DNA of 64,000 bases, from the NCBI GenBank assembly GCA_022496805.1, contig CM040091.1:9290336-9354335 (forward strand), written 5' to 3'. Source of the stretch: Pohlia nutans. Lineage: Eukaryota > Streptophyta > Bryopsida > Bryales > Mniaceae. Shown piece by piece: positions 44,903-56,171 of this stretch. The translations under genes and the position numbers were made by a program. Each line of letters starts with the position of its first letter. The stretch's first letter is position 1. The notes under the pieces were generated by a model. The model was given only the letters and a program-made list of their open reading frames with translations, made no database searches and was not told the DNA's origin.

Positions 44903-46000
44903 TTAGTAATCTATTGGTAGTGGTTGGTTATTTTCTATTTTTCTTTTGTGTAGAATAATTGATCCGGCATGATGTATAGCAATGGTGTTTATTTCTTTGA
45001 ATGTGTGTTTAATGGCAGTTTTTGGTAGTTTAAATTTTGTTTCGAGGAGTTTCATTGAGGGGATATGTGTTGTGCCTCTAGCTCCTGCCGTGATGACTAT
45101 GAGTGGGTCAACTTTCCATCCTAAATTAATAATTTTGTTAATAAGTGGTTGGTATTTTTTATTTTTGATATCTATTGTTGTTTGTGGGAATCTGTCATTA
45201 CAGTATGTAAATTCAATAAATTGAATTGTGAGGTTGTCTGATGGATGTGATGGTGGGTCATTTTTGTATGGGAGTCCTTTTACACAGAGGATGTCTGGTT
45301 TAAATCTAGCGTTGCAATGGCATCTTTGTTGTTCACATGTGCATGGTAGTAGCCATGGGGGTACTGTGTTTTCTTGAGGGTTGTTGTTGAATGTTCCTGC
45401 GTTCATGAGGGTGTAACATCTAGATTTTTGTGATGAGAGGATTAATTTCCTTAGTTCCCAAACTGCTTTGTTGTGTCTTTTGACTCTAATGGCGTGAATG
45501 TGGTGATAACTACATTTTAGAAGTGCGTGTAGCCATGTGTCTGCATCTGCAGAGTTGCAGATAGAACATGTTATTGAGGGGAATCTTTCTCTTCCAAAAA
45601 ATAGTTGTTTTCTAGCATTACCCATGTATTGGCCGGTACGAAGTTTTAATATAATTGTTTTTTGTGAATCAGTGATTGTAGGATTGGACCAAAATGTGTT
45701 GGATAGTTCGTTATCGATGTTTGGGTTCATGGTCCATTTGCTGATGTTTGGAAATTCGATTGCCATTTCTTCAAGGTTATTTTCTTGGTCGTATTTGGTT
45801 AGATATGTTTGGAGACATCTGACGGGGCCTTTATCTGGCCGTTTTATGGGTCTTGACCATATATCTTTTTGAAAATAAAATGGTGTAGTATGTGCAAATT
45901 CATATGAACTTGTGGCTCTGAAGTATTCTTTTCTGGCCCCCATTTTTGCAAGTATATCCGCTTTGTTCGTTGCCTTTAATGTTAATATGTGCTTAATATG
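44903..46000 (-). pseudogene. LINE polyprotein C-terminus: RNase H end, zinc knuckle, PD-(D/E)XK-like domain
   Basis: The open frame starts upstream in flanking DNA; element-derived residues begin near HIKHILTLKATNKADILAKM, whose NKADILAKMG matches the RNase H C-terminal motif (N-x-A-D-x-L-A-K). CSIC-x7-DTWLHALLKC fits the zf-RVT zinc knuckle found after plant LINE reverse transcriptases. The last 150 residues hold PDILCVKG, FIEFTYCND, KNKKYQPLINK and VITAGARGTTH. That order (PD, later E, then K-x2-KY, later G-R-G) resembles the restriction-like endonuclease of R2- and Dualen-type LINEs. This is inferred from motif order only. The frame is intact to its stop, but RT is absent. Confidence 0.7.
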
Positions 46001-46013
46001 TGCCAATGACATA

Positions 46014-46671
46014 CACACGGTTTGGACACTACCACTTTGAGTCTTCATTTACAGTTTGACCCCCATCATACAAATTTTCATCCATTTTGCATATAGTAGT
46101 TGTGAATATACTCATTCTAAATTTTTTTAAATTCCTCTTTATTTTTCGTCATGCTTATTTTTTTCTACTTCAAACTTAAAGTGGGGTTATTCTAGTATGC
46201 TAAATTATATCAATAATTGCACATTTTTGAATTTAAATAGACTATAGTAGATTCAAAGTTTATATGATTTTTTCTGCTAATGAATAAAAAATACCCTACA
46301 GTTGCTTTCACGTGGTTTCTACTTTTTGACTAGTTACTCCCGAACTAGTTTCAAAGTAGATGGTACAACATATTCCACACCCAAAAAGACTTCATCATTA
46401 ACTAACTTAATTGGACAAGTGGAGTTCCAAGGGTGCATGAAGGCTATTGAATGTCATGCTGATTCTGCTCATTTTAAAATCATGAATCCTTAGTTTTAGG
46501 GCTAAATAAAAAAAATCTTCATTTTAATACACAATTATTTATGGTCATATTCATTGTAATCATAGATTTTAGAACCAAAAAAGCACATGCCATGCAAGTA
46601 CCACAAATCCTGAAATCTACTAACTAAAGGCCTTTGAGCTTACACCATGGAAAATAACGTCAAAGTGCAAT
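46014..46671. other. Intergenic with a fragment of the ACATTCAGTAGCC MITE family
   Basis: 46350-46462 (ACATATTCCACACC, GGACAAGTGGAGTTCCAAGG, GCATGAAGGCTATTGAATGT) matches 60445-60551 and the right end of 3948-4300. No gene is seen. Confidence 0.5.
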
Positions 46672-46675
46672 TTAA

Positions 46676-47453
46676 CCCGTTAAGGACCAAGGTTGATTTT
46701 TCAAGCTCAGTGTGGAATGAGTAATGATCCTCAATTTTTGAGATTTTTGGTGGTGATTCTACTCTTTGTAACAAAGATGGGATGGTAATTTGCATATGTA
46801 GGTGATATATAGATCAAAATATACAATTATACAAAGGTGCAAAACGTCACTGTGGGCAGCTCTTGAAATTTTTTATATAATGAGCTATGCATCAAAAAAA
46901 TTGCACACAATGAACTAACATCCCCATATATACTATTGTCAAATTCATTTTACCAAATCTGAGAATAAACTTTGCATTTTGGACATTTTTAGAAAGTTTT
47001 AAATTTAGGCAGCAAACCAAAAAAAAAATGCAACCAACTTTGAAGTATAAGGTAGAGGGCTCCAAAACCAACAAGGTCCTAATTCCAAGAGAATATAGAC
47101 CATGCGTTTATTTTAGAACACAAATCTAGGCACGTCATAGAGCTCTTCTTGGATGTTGACCAAAATGATAAGCTATCTATGGTCTACTTAGATTTAGTTT
47201 CTAGGATGATTATTATGGCTAGATTTTGTTGGAATTGGAACCCTGTTGGTTTTGGAGCCCTCTCCCTTATAAGCTTTCTATTAAAGAAATGTGAATAGTT
47301 GAAAATTTGTCGGTTGTAATAAGTTCAAGTTGGTTGAAATATCCTACGATTGAATTGGTCAAAAAGGTTTTAGATCAAAAAATATTTGTCTTTTATGAAA
47401 AGCGGGGTACTTTGGAGTGTTTGGAGAGAAACCTAGTTGTGGCCCTTTAGGGA
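46676..47453. mobile_element. TTAA-flanked element, 778 bp
   Basis: The left end is CCCGTTAAGGACCAAGG, the right end the inverse of TCCCTAAAGGGCCACAA; TTAA at 46672-46675 and 47454-47457. An inner pair (TTTTGGAGCCCTCTCC near 47250 and its inverse near 47050) gives extra inverted structure. No coding frame. Confidence 0.65.
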
Positions 47454-47457
47454 TTAA

Positions 47458-50146
47458 CTAACAAAATTGATCTTTATTTGTATACTTAAATGTTGCAACT
47501 ACATAAGGTTATTTAGCCCTTGTGGTACTCACCTCCCAATTTGGCTATATTCTGTCATGGAATATCATACGAGATTCTGGGATACGAGATTCTGTTAAAT
47601 TAGTTAAACTCAACTAAGGTAAAGTTGGTTGCTTTTCGCCAATGATAGTCCATTGAGTCTTTACTCTTTGACAGTTTCCGGATTTTTTATAAAGAAATAT
47701 TATTTATATGGCCTTGATGATTTCCAAATTCTTTATGAAAAAAAAACTATTGTAGAGTCCCACAAATCGAAGAGGGTATGATTCCCCAATTGCTAAAGAA
47801 CCTTATGATAGTATTGACACTATTATTTTCTATCTTTGAAGCTTTAGGGGCTTACTTTTAATTTCCAGGGTTTGTTTTTTACAACTTGGATTAAACTGGA
47901 GACAAGAAGGAAAAACCGTTATATTCCTTAGAGGCCCATTGTTGCACTTCCGAATCTCAAGCATCTGTCAGGGGATCAAAGGAATCGTAAAGCATTTTTT
48001 CTAACTTTGACATCTGGATTAAGCAACGAGGGTTGGAAAGTTGAGCTATGTTATTCGCAATTTCTCTACAATGTAAAAGATGCGGTCCAGCAAGGGCTTG
48101 AAAATGTTATGACTATCACTAGAAGATAGGAATCCATTTTTGTTTGCCTTATTTTCAATCCAGGTTCAAATTGTCAATCAACATCAAAAAAGTTGGGTCA
48201 GATCATTTTGGTGCCATTTTGACACCAAAGGCCGCATAAAGATCATTTTAGTATCATTCTATCTATATTAGGTTGGTATGGAGGGCAATATTTAGCTTGG
48301 GGTATCACTTTTTGGACACACTAATTAGGTTATCTTTGTTTAAAACCTCCAAAGTTTGCCTAATTTGCTCATTTTGATCAAGTAAAAAGACCCTAAAATG
48401 AAAAAAAAAAAATCCTGCACCTCAATGGAATCAAAATGTATATGTTCAAAGAGTTTATATTAAAAAAATTATTATTTTTAGATTCATTCATAGATGTGTA
48501 AAAAAATGCTGAATTTTGGAATTTGCAAGCTACATAGTGCACAATTCATTAATTTTTTTAATGATAAAATAAATTATTTTGTACTCTACACAATTAGATG
48601 TAGGTCATATTCAAAAATAATATTAATTTTTTTTTTTTTGATATTCCATTTGCTTGATTTCAGGGATTCTAGGTGATTGGGACATAACTTACTTTTTCAA
48701 CTAAAAAATCAAATAAAATTACTTTAAAATCTTTGATTGTAATCAAATTTTTTTCCTTGATGCATTATAAGTGTAGAAAACTAAAATCACATTTAATAAA
48801 GTCTTACTTTATTAAAATTAAAAAATATGTTTGTTTGATACACCCGCACATAGTGCAATTGTCCCGAAGACAGCTTTTTTGGGTACCCCAACCATACCAC
48901 CACCCTTTATCATAATTATCATTTCAATGCACCATCATGGCACCATGTTCAAATGCCTTGAAGTTCGTGATGAATGTTTTCTATTCAAAAAACATTTATC
49001 AACCCCGAAAGGATCAAGGATTCATGGTTTAAAATGACAAATTCAATCAATCACATTCTGAAATTTCTCTTCGAATGGTTTCAATTTTTTTCTTTGAAGT
49101 TGAAGTATTTGAATTATTTGTATAGAGATAGATGCAAATCATAGTATTAACTCCAAGTATTAGGTGCAGAAATTTCATTTAGTGGCTAGTTTGTAGAAAC
49201 CCCTAAAAGAGAAAAGTACATAATTATGTGTCCTCTACGCAGACCAGTTTGTAATTTTCTTACAAACATCAAATATGTATGAAAAAATTACAGTTTGAAA
49301 CTTGGAAGGAAAGAACCCCATATCAAAATTGTATACAGAATAGAAGTTATAACTTGATGAATGAAAATATAATCATATCATACATGAATGTATGACACCC
49401 TTCAGTTGTTGAATGAGCTTCAGTTTGAAATAAAGACCGACTAAGAATGAAAGAAATATATGTAAATAATAGGTTGGAAAGTCAACCTCCCCATGAACCT
49501 CATGCAAAAATATGTACACCAAAATGAGCTAATGACGACTAACCAAATTGGAATACTATTAAACCCAATTTTTTTGAAAATTCTCTCATATTCACATTTT
49601 CTAGAGGCTGTAATTGACAAAAATTTCAGCACCAATAGGTGTTGCACCCCTTACATCATTACGACTTTCTCAAGACTGTTGATCTAATTTCCTTAATGGC
49701 ATTTTCCTAAATGTTAGTAGGAAAACGTGCACCGGAAAGCATGCACCGTAATTATGCAAGCCAGAATTTGGTGAGCACTCGGCTTTAATTTGAGGGGCCG
49801 GTCCCTCCAAAGATCAATAAAACTTGCATGAGAGACCCACTTCGATCAGTTCGTCTGCAGGCTCTCATAATAAATTAAATTAATCAGCATGCCCACTTGA
49901 AACAGAATTAAAAGTAGCAGTGCCTGAATGTTCAGTTCCTTGACTTCCTCACAGAACCACAAAAGCTCGCTTTACCTTCGTTGGAGAAGTTACTCTACGT
50001 ACTACCGGGACATCAATATTATACTACAATTGAACTAAAATCCTATTATAGCTACAAAACCTTATTGACAAATCATAAACTGTATCATACAACGTTGCGT
50101 ACGTAATTGGGCACAACTGAAGAAGAGGAATAAGAGGAAGATACAA
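47458..50146. other. Intergenic; repeat scraps at 48180-48970 and 48998-49070
   Basis: 48180-48330 and 48920-48970 match the 27600-27860 repeat. 48998-49070 (CCCCGAAAGGATCAAGGATT and onward) matches the left half of the MITE at 1560-1791. The rest shows no gene. 49730-50146 lies downstream of the F-box gene and probably includes its 3' UTR. Confidence 0.45.
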
Positions 50147-50169
50147 GGCAGGCAGGCAGGCAGGCAGGA
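50147..50169. repeat. (CAGG)n microsatellite
   Basis: Five to six GGCA units just beyond the stop codon of the F-box gene, probably in its 3' UTR. Confidence 0.9.
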
Positions 50170-50204
50170 AATTAAGCAAGCAAGCAGAGAAAGTTGGGCA
50201 GGAT

Positions 50205-52116
50205 TTACAAAGGGAGATCTCGTGGATGGGAAGGTTGGGCGGAAGGACGAGAAGCGCGGCTCAACCGCTCACGACGAGCTTCAATGACACAAAGGCAACG
50301 CACGGTGGTCAGATTAAGGCATCCGCTTGTGATGACGGACCTGCGCTCAGGACATGTATGCAGCTGAGGAAAGGCATCACACAAGGCCTGCACAGCATGG
50401 GCGGACAAAGCCGTGCAGCCACTAAGGTTGAGCGACACTAGGCCATAGCCGGCAGGATCCCTTAGATAGGAAGTATCAAACCCCCCGGGACCCTTGGATG
50501 CTGCACTGGTGGAGTTGCTATTGCAGCTGCTTCCACTGCTGGAACTGCAGCTTCCTGCGCTGCTATACGCGAAGGAGCTTCGGCTGCTGCTGGGATACTC
50601 CACCGTGCGGTCCCGAACTCGTGTGTTGGAGCCTGTGCTGCTGCTCCTCTTGTTGCTTCGTAAGGCGTCTCTGCGTTTGCTGCTGTTCACGAGGGAGTAC
50701 ATGGCCAGGTCGGTGATGTTACGACAGCAGTGGAAGCCCAGGACTCGTAAACGAAGGCAGTTTTCGGCCAAGACGATGACACTTTGATCTGCATGTGAGG
50801 CCAAAGTTAGTGGAAAATGAAGTCTGAGCCGGATTGAATTCCATGGTCTGAATTCAAACGATCCAGAGTGTACTAGATGGTATATTCAAAAAGCTTGATC
50901 AATGCAAGAATTGTTCTGCAAAGGGCGGTGAATGACGTTTTGAGTAAATTAAAGGTGTGTTTGACAAACCTGTGATTTGTAGGCACCCACAGAAGTCAAC
51001 AAATCGTAAATCACGGCACCCAAGTGCCAATGCAGTTACGCCCACATCTGTGATTTGTTCACACCACCCTACGTTCAGGTATTGCAGCCCACTGCAATTT
51101 TGAGCTAAAGCCTGCCAAACACAATCGGCAGAACCTGTCAGCACAGCCTCCACAAACCCCAGTAAACTTGCCGGTCGAGGCCTCAAACAAAGATGAAGAA
51201 GATTGAACGCACAAGCAGGACTCAAAAATTAAAGTAAAAAAAAAACCATAACTCTGTTCAGAAACAAACTACATATTACCACCTGGCTGTAGATCAAATG
51301 TCGTCATGTGACACAATTAAGCTTGGATATCTTTACCTCCAAAGCAGCATCTGAGCCCGCATTATCACAACCACAAAGGTTCAGGTGCCGCAAGTGCTTG
51401 CAATGCTGCGCGAGTCCAACAAGTCCAGCTTCAGAAACGCCCACACAGCCACTAAGGTCTAGCTTCTCCAATAAAGGACACCCATTGGCAAGAGCGAGTA
51501 GCGAAATATTTGTGAGGCGTGTTCCATTCGTCAAATCCAAGGATCTCAAATCATGCCAGTGAGCACCAACTGCTCTCATGGCGTCGTCCGTAAGATACGA
51601 ACAGCGTCGAATGCTGCAATCTTCGAGGCGGGAAAACTTATGTGCAACGGATTGCACCAAGTTGCTCACACTTCGTTTACACCTGTCGTATCAAAGAACA
51701 TGTTCGTATAAGTTTCAATGAAATGAAATGGCTCTTAACGAGCTGGTGAATAAGAATTGATCAGATGAAGAGAACTGTGAGCCTCACCATGCAAAAGACA
51801 GCTCAGTAACGCCCGCACAAATGGAATCTCGCCAGCCACTGCACACCCCTGTTGCGACCACCACTGTCCTGTCGTCCCCCAACGCTAAAATTCGAACTAG
51901 CAGTTCCATAGGCATATCCTGCCACTTAGATTCAGCCGAATCAACCTGTTTTTCATCTCCAGCATCCTCAGACCCCATGCCTATGATTCTTTTCTGCATC
52001 ATCTTCTTCCACCTATATTTCGTTACTTTCATATCACGAGGAGCTGACTCCATCTCATCATCTTCGGAGACCCAGAACAAGCCTGACGAACTCTGAGGCA
52101 AACCTTTCCTCCTCAT
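50205..52116 (-). CDS. SKP2A: SKP2A-like F-box / leucine-rich-repeat protein
   Basis: SKP2A/B are F-box subunits of SCF ubiquitin ligases that target cell-cycle regulators in plants and respond to auxin. Coding exons are 52116-51788, 51682-51337, 51111-50970 and 50788-50205: 1401 nt, 466 residues, all junctions GT..AG and phases exact. The F-box is WQDMPMELLVRILALGDDR through TGVCSGWRDSI (exon 1). At least six LRRs follow, such as LRSLDL, LEKLDLSGC, LRHLNLCGC, LQYLNVGWC and LRVLGFHCC. The end LHTCPERRSVITSGCLNLTT matches the plant SKP2 C-terminus. It is longer than Arabidopsis SKP2A (about 360) because of an N-terminal extension and a Ser-rich insert (about residues 297-355) after the MYSLVNSS repeat. 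The start at 52114-52116 is the first ATG in frame in its exon. Confidence 0.93.
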
Positions 52117-53812
52117 CCTCTCGGACAATCCCAAGGAGTCCAAATCACTACCGTCGACACCAACTTCCGATGTGTAGTACCCGGCTTGAAGGTCATATAT
52201 TTGCCCTGAAAAATAACCATAAACCACCTCTTTAACACTCCAATTCAAAGGCAATGGAATTGAAAGTATGAAACTGATATACATTACAAAATCTGATCAG
52301 AAATTAGTGGTTTAACAACAGATATTGAACACAGTTCACAGCATCGGCACTATTCGTGACAGATTCATCAGAGATTGTGAACAAGGACTAACGTTTGCTT
52401 GATGTTTCTCACTAACAGCCGCTCGTCTACTCCTATAGTTCTCTCAAAAATCTCTTCAATAAAAGTGACCTGTCTTTAGTACTCGAACATGTGACTGAAG
52501 TTTTAATTTGATGCGTTTAGTGTAATCCCCGGGTTCGAAATTCATAATTTAGAAGGGGGGCTGAACCCTTGTAGGAGATCGAACGATTCAAACGATTGTG
52601 TACGGTGAACTGTGCACTAACATAGGGCATTTCAAATCTGACTTTCTTTCATTCGAAACCATTATACTAAACAAGTTAGGTTTTCGGGAAGTCGGGAAAT
52701 GTTACCCCCACAAGAAGTAAAGCTTTTCAGCGCATGGCTCAAACAATCTTCCTGACTTTAAATCAAAAACCAACAATTGATTGGCTCTCCCTGACTCACT
52801 CATGAACCTCGACTCATCACCCGGTAAACTACAAAATTGCGATACTGATAGGATGCACAGGTCAAGAAAATTATGCCAGCTTGGTGATTGTAGCATAAAT
52901 TCATCCTTTAAAATTACTAATGACTAAAGAATTGCAACCCTAATCACGCGTCCAAAACAGTCCAGCGGACTTACAATTGTGCCATCCGATTGTAGGAAAG
53001 AAGAATCCAGTCTCATATCTCGAGATGTTATGGACAAGTAGCACCGGAGTGAGAAGGAAAAGCACACTGATGCGAAATTCGTCTACAATTGCAGAGAGAT
53101 AGGACAAAACCACAAACCAAAAACCACGCTAATTCACGGAACAACTTTCACCGGGGATCGACCATTCGAAAAGAACTAAATAACTGATCTTTTACCCTAA
53201 ACAAGTCTCCTATATTAAAGGCACTGTATAATGTCGAGTATTTTGAAAGTCCTTTCGCAGAAAGTAAACGACATACAAAGCGCCGTTTGCTCACCTTCTC
53301 TGGAGTCCATGTTGATCTAACTTCAACGATTTCGTCCACTAAATTTATGCATCCACTCCGCGTCAAAGGCACACCGATACTCTGCAAATTTCACACAAGT
53401 AGGTGAATAACACACGCCCGAACGATTAAAGGCACACAACCGTTCACTTCCGAACTTCCATTTCACGGACACAATTGAATGGAAAAGAATTAATTTCTTT
53501 TCAAAGACAAGAAGAAGAGTCCAATTACGTGACCTACAGTCCCCTCCATAACCAACGTCTTTCTTCAAGTTCACAGCACTCTCTTGCCTCCACACAATCA
53601 AAAGAATAGCTCTAGAGTGCCTCACCAATTACGGAACCAAGAGGTGTGAGCGACTGTAACAAGAAAACGCTGCGAGATACACGGGGTGTGCAGGTTACCA
53701 CGAAAGACGAAATAGAAATTTAATATTAGCCCCGGCCCGCAACTGTGCGAAAAAATAGATTGTACCAAACCGCAACATTCTTGCACTCAATCACCAAGTC
53801 CGCGGCCGCCAT
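52117..53812 (-). other. Leader exons and introns of the SKP2A-like gene
   Basis: The first coding exon extends upstream to an acceptor at 52206-52207. An exon-like block 53381-53295 (SIGVPLTRSGCINLVDEIVE...) has good splice signals, and 53812-53777 (MAAADLVIECKN) precedes it with a weaker donor. Joined, these two stay open but end one base out of phase with the F-box frame. I read them as leader exons or an upstream ORF, not as the N-terminus. 52207-53294 is otherwise intron without features. Confidence 0.5.
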
Positions 53813-54456
53813 TTCCAGAGACAATAAAATAAAATAAAATAAAAAGTGTATCAAACGCAAAGATATGAAAATTGAGTACTATACCAAGTGTTGACGTCGA
53901 AATTAAAAACTCCAGCGAGCTCCAAGAAATAATTGTAGTAGTTTCGCCACCACGAATAGCGACTCACACCTACTTCCTTCACACGTAGACGGTCCCTTTC
54001 TTGAGCACAATCGGTACAAGAATAATCCGAACGCGATCAATTCTCAAATTCTCGACGCCTCTCAAACCCGCACGGAATGATCAAAAGAAACTCCAAATTT
54101 AGAACAATTATGCTCTTAAAGAAATCATCGCGCATGTCCTGCGTTCGTGTTAACAATCGCAACCGAGAAACGCAAAAGCGGCCTGAAGACGAAGCAAGAG
54201 TCCCGTTGTCTCTCTCAACTCATGGCCCGTGACAAGAATTGGCAAGGAAATTGAGTGACGCAGCAAGGGAAAGGAAGGAGAAAGGAAGGACGAGGTGACA
54301 CACAGGATTGTTGTGGTGCTGGCAGAATTGCGAGCGAAGGAAGAATCAAAGCAAGGGAGGGGAAAACGAGCTCGGAGAAGCTGCGAGGTGGAAGAAACTA
54401 CACAGGGGAGCAACCTCCACTGCCACGCTTCCTTCTTCCCTCGTCACTCTTCGGTA
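53813..54456 (-). promoter_or_regulatory. Probable promoter region of the SKP2A-like gene
   Basis: This lies upstream of the leader exons and is richer in GC and in GA/CT runs than its surroundings (54240-54420). No TATA box or start site can be fixed by eye. Confidence 0.35.
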
Positions 54457-54492
54457 GTGTGAACGGGACCATTTCCAGGGTCCCGTTCACAC
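54457..54492. repeat. Perfect 14-bp hairpin GTGTGAACGGGACC
   Basis: Arm 1 is 54457-54470, the loop 8 nt, arm 2 54479-54492. TAGTGTGAA with a GGGACC-like end recalls the PIF MITE terminus (GGGCC..TTCACACTA), so it may be a collapsed MITE or an excision product. Confidence 0.7.
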
Positions 54493-55467
54493 GGCGGAAA
54501 GGGTTCTGGAAGTTGTTTCCTTCGGGGAGAATCTGGTGTAGCCGCCTAAACTGAATCTTCTATTTAGGTGGACTTCATCAATGAACGGGGAGAACCGGCA
54601 GCTAGTGTAAGATGAGCCGGTTGATTTTCTAAAAAACCGATTGGACTTTAGAAGGAGCGGCTAAAAACCGGGTGAAAAAGCTAAAAATATATATTTTATA
54701 TATTAAATAGAGAAAATAACCGGACTCCACACTTGAAAAACTGGTTCAATCTAGGAATGAAAGGAAAGTAACCGGTAAAGCTCAAAAAACTTCCCGGACT
54801 GTGGACTTCATGTTTGGGAGCTGACCTGTTCGCTAAGTCAATTGACGAGAAATAAATTGCAAGTTCTCACTACACTAAATAGTGTATTTAGTGTGAGGTG
54901 ATGAATAATGTGCTTACCCCTACTACTTGTATAACACTAATTGTCAATTAGTGGGTAATTAGTGTTGGCGGTTATCATCCAATTTGATTCATTGTCAGTT
55001 ATCATCCAATTTGATTCATTTCATTTCTAAAATTTTAGTTTTTCCATCTAAACTTTCATCTCAAGTTTCATTCCTTACTCACACAAAATATCCATATCTC
55101 AAAAGATCACAATGTCAAAACGTTACTATTCTTCATAAATAGTATCAGAATTCACATTAAGTGTTTTTACAAAAGTAGGTTTTTTGATATTTAGAGTGAT
55201 GTTCGCAATTACAGTGCCTCACACTAAATAGACTATTTAGTGTACACAAAATAGGTAGATTAGTGTTACATACACTAATTTACATAAATATGTTGTAAGT
55301 TTTTACTGTTGACTAATTTTTTTACCCTCTATATTGGTCAAGATGGGGATCTTTCAATAGTATTGAATTCAATGTCTTCGGTAATTTTTTTTGTCGAGAG
55401 TAAAAATCTATAATGTTTTCAAATCTTATAATTATCTAACACTAATCTACCTATTTAGTGTACTGTA
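54493..55467. other. Intergenic; possible element bounded by TACACTAAATAG (about 54871-55461)
   Basis: TACACTAAATAGTGTATTTAG lies near 54872 and CTATTTAGTGTA near 55450-55461, with two further copies of ACACTAAATAG..CTATTTAGTGT around 55222-55245. These suggest an AT-rich MITE; target duplication is unclear. No gene. Confidence 0.4.
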
Positions 55468-56169
55468 CCGTACGTGGAAGGCAGGGTCGGCAGCAAATAA
55501 ATGCCGAAAAAATAAATAAATTCATTAAGTATTTTGTCGAAACCAACAAAAATAAAGTGAGCAAAAAGTCGGAAAAAAAAAAAAAAAAACAAACTCAAAA
55601 CATAACACTCAACGAAATTGAATGAAAACATAACACTTAACGCACAAAATGAAATAAAACGTTTAGCAACTAGAAAAAAATTATGTTAGCTATTAATAGC
55701 CGATTTCGTAATAGTTACTTTAATTTGAAAGTGCCGACCTCCACTGTATCAACTTTTATTAATCCTTAAACATCAAGGTAAGCCCAATGGGCTTATTTAA
55801 AAGGAATAATTGGAGAAAAAAGTTTCATTTCTCAACCAAATCAAGCGAGACTTGTTGCGTTGGATGCTACTGAAAATGCGATCTAGATTCCAAATTTTCG
55901 CCTCATTTAAGAGATTAATGAATCATTGGTAAGCAATCAAAGTTATGGAATTGAACAAGTTTTGAGGTTGGGGCAGTTGAAGTTCAGCAGTGCCGCAGTG
56001 CTACAGTGCGAGCCAGTAGTGCACTGCAGAGCCGTTTTTGCAAAAAAAAAAAAAAAAAAAATCGTCTCCAAAAATTTAGATTCCTTCCGAGCTGCCCCAT
56101 CCAGGCCCTCTTGATGTTTAAGGGTTAATTATTCGACATGGAAATGCCGACCTTGCCTTCCACGTACGG
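55468..56169. mobile_element. TA-flanked element with CCGTACGTGGAAGGCAGGG ends (702 bp)
   Basis: The inverted ends are about 25 bp (CCGTACGTGGAAGGCAGGGT, then CGGCA) and end with TGCCGACCTTGCC. TA flanks it (55466-55467, 56170-56171). A TTAA element (55763-56124) is nested near its right end. Second copy at 61833-62382. Confidence 0.8.
55763..56124. mobile_element. TTAA-flanked element nested in the 55468-56169 element (362 bp)
   Basis: The ends are TCCTTAAACATCAAGG and the inverse of CCCTTAAACATCAAGAGG; TTAA at 55759-55762 and 56125-56128. It holds an A-run at 56041-56060. The nesting makes it younger than its host element. Confidence 0.78.
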
Positions 56170-56171
56170 TA

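Larger units (their letters stand above)
44313..46000 (-). mobile_element. 5'-truncated LINE with 13-bp target duplication
   Basis: TGCCAATGACATA occurs exactly at 44300-44312 and 46001-46013, framing the insertion. On the - strand the element starts inside its RNase H coding region, runs through the end of the polyprotein, then about 590 bp of 3' UTR, the tail block, the terminal hairpin (44347-44367) and a TATCAT-rich end. The 5' truncation is usual for target-primed reverse transcription. The perfect duplication implies a young insertion. Confidence 0.92.

Noticed and set aside
50226..50787. Leucine-rich frames on the + strand at 50494-50787 and nearby
   Set aside because: These are antisense to the Ser-rich segment and last LRRs of the SKP2A-like gene, whose exon phases fit exactly.
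54255..54554. 99-codon frame upstream of the SKP2A-like gene
   Set aside because: Low-complexity Gly/Arg/Glu composition from GA-rich DNA, and it runs through a perfect hairpin.
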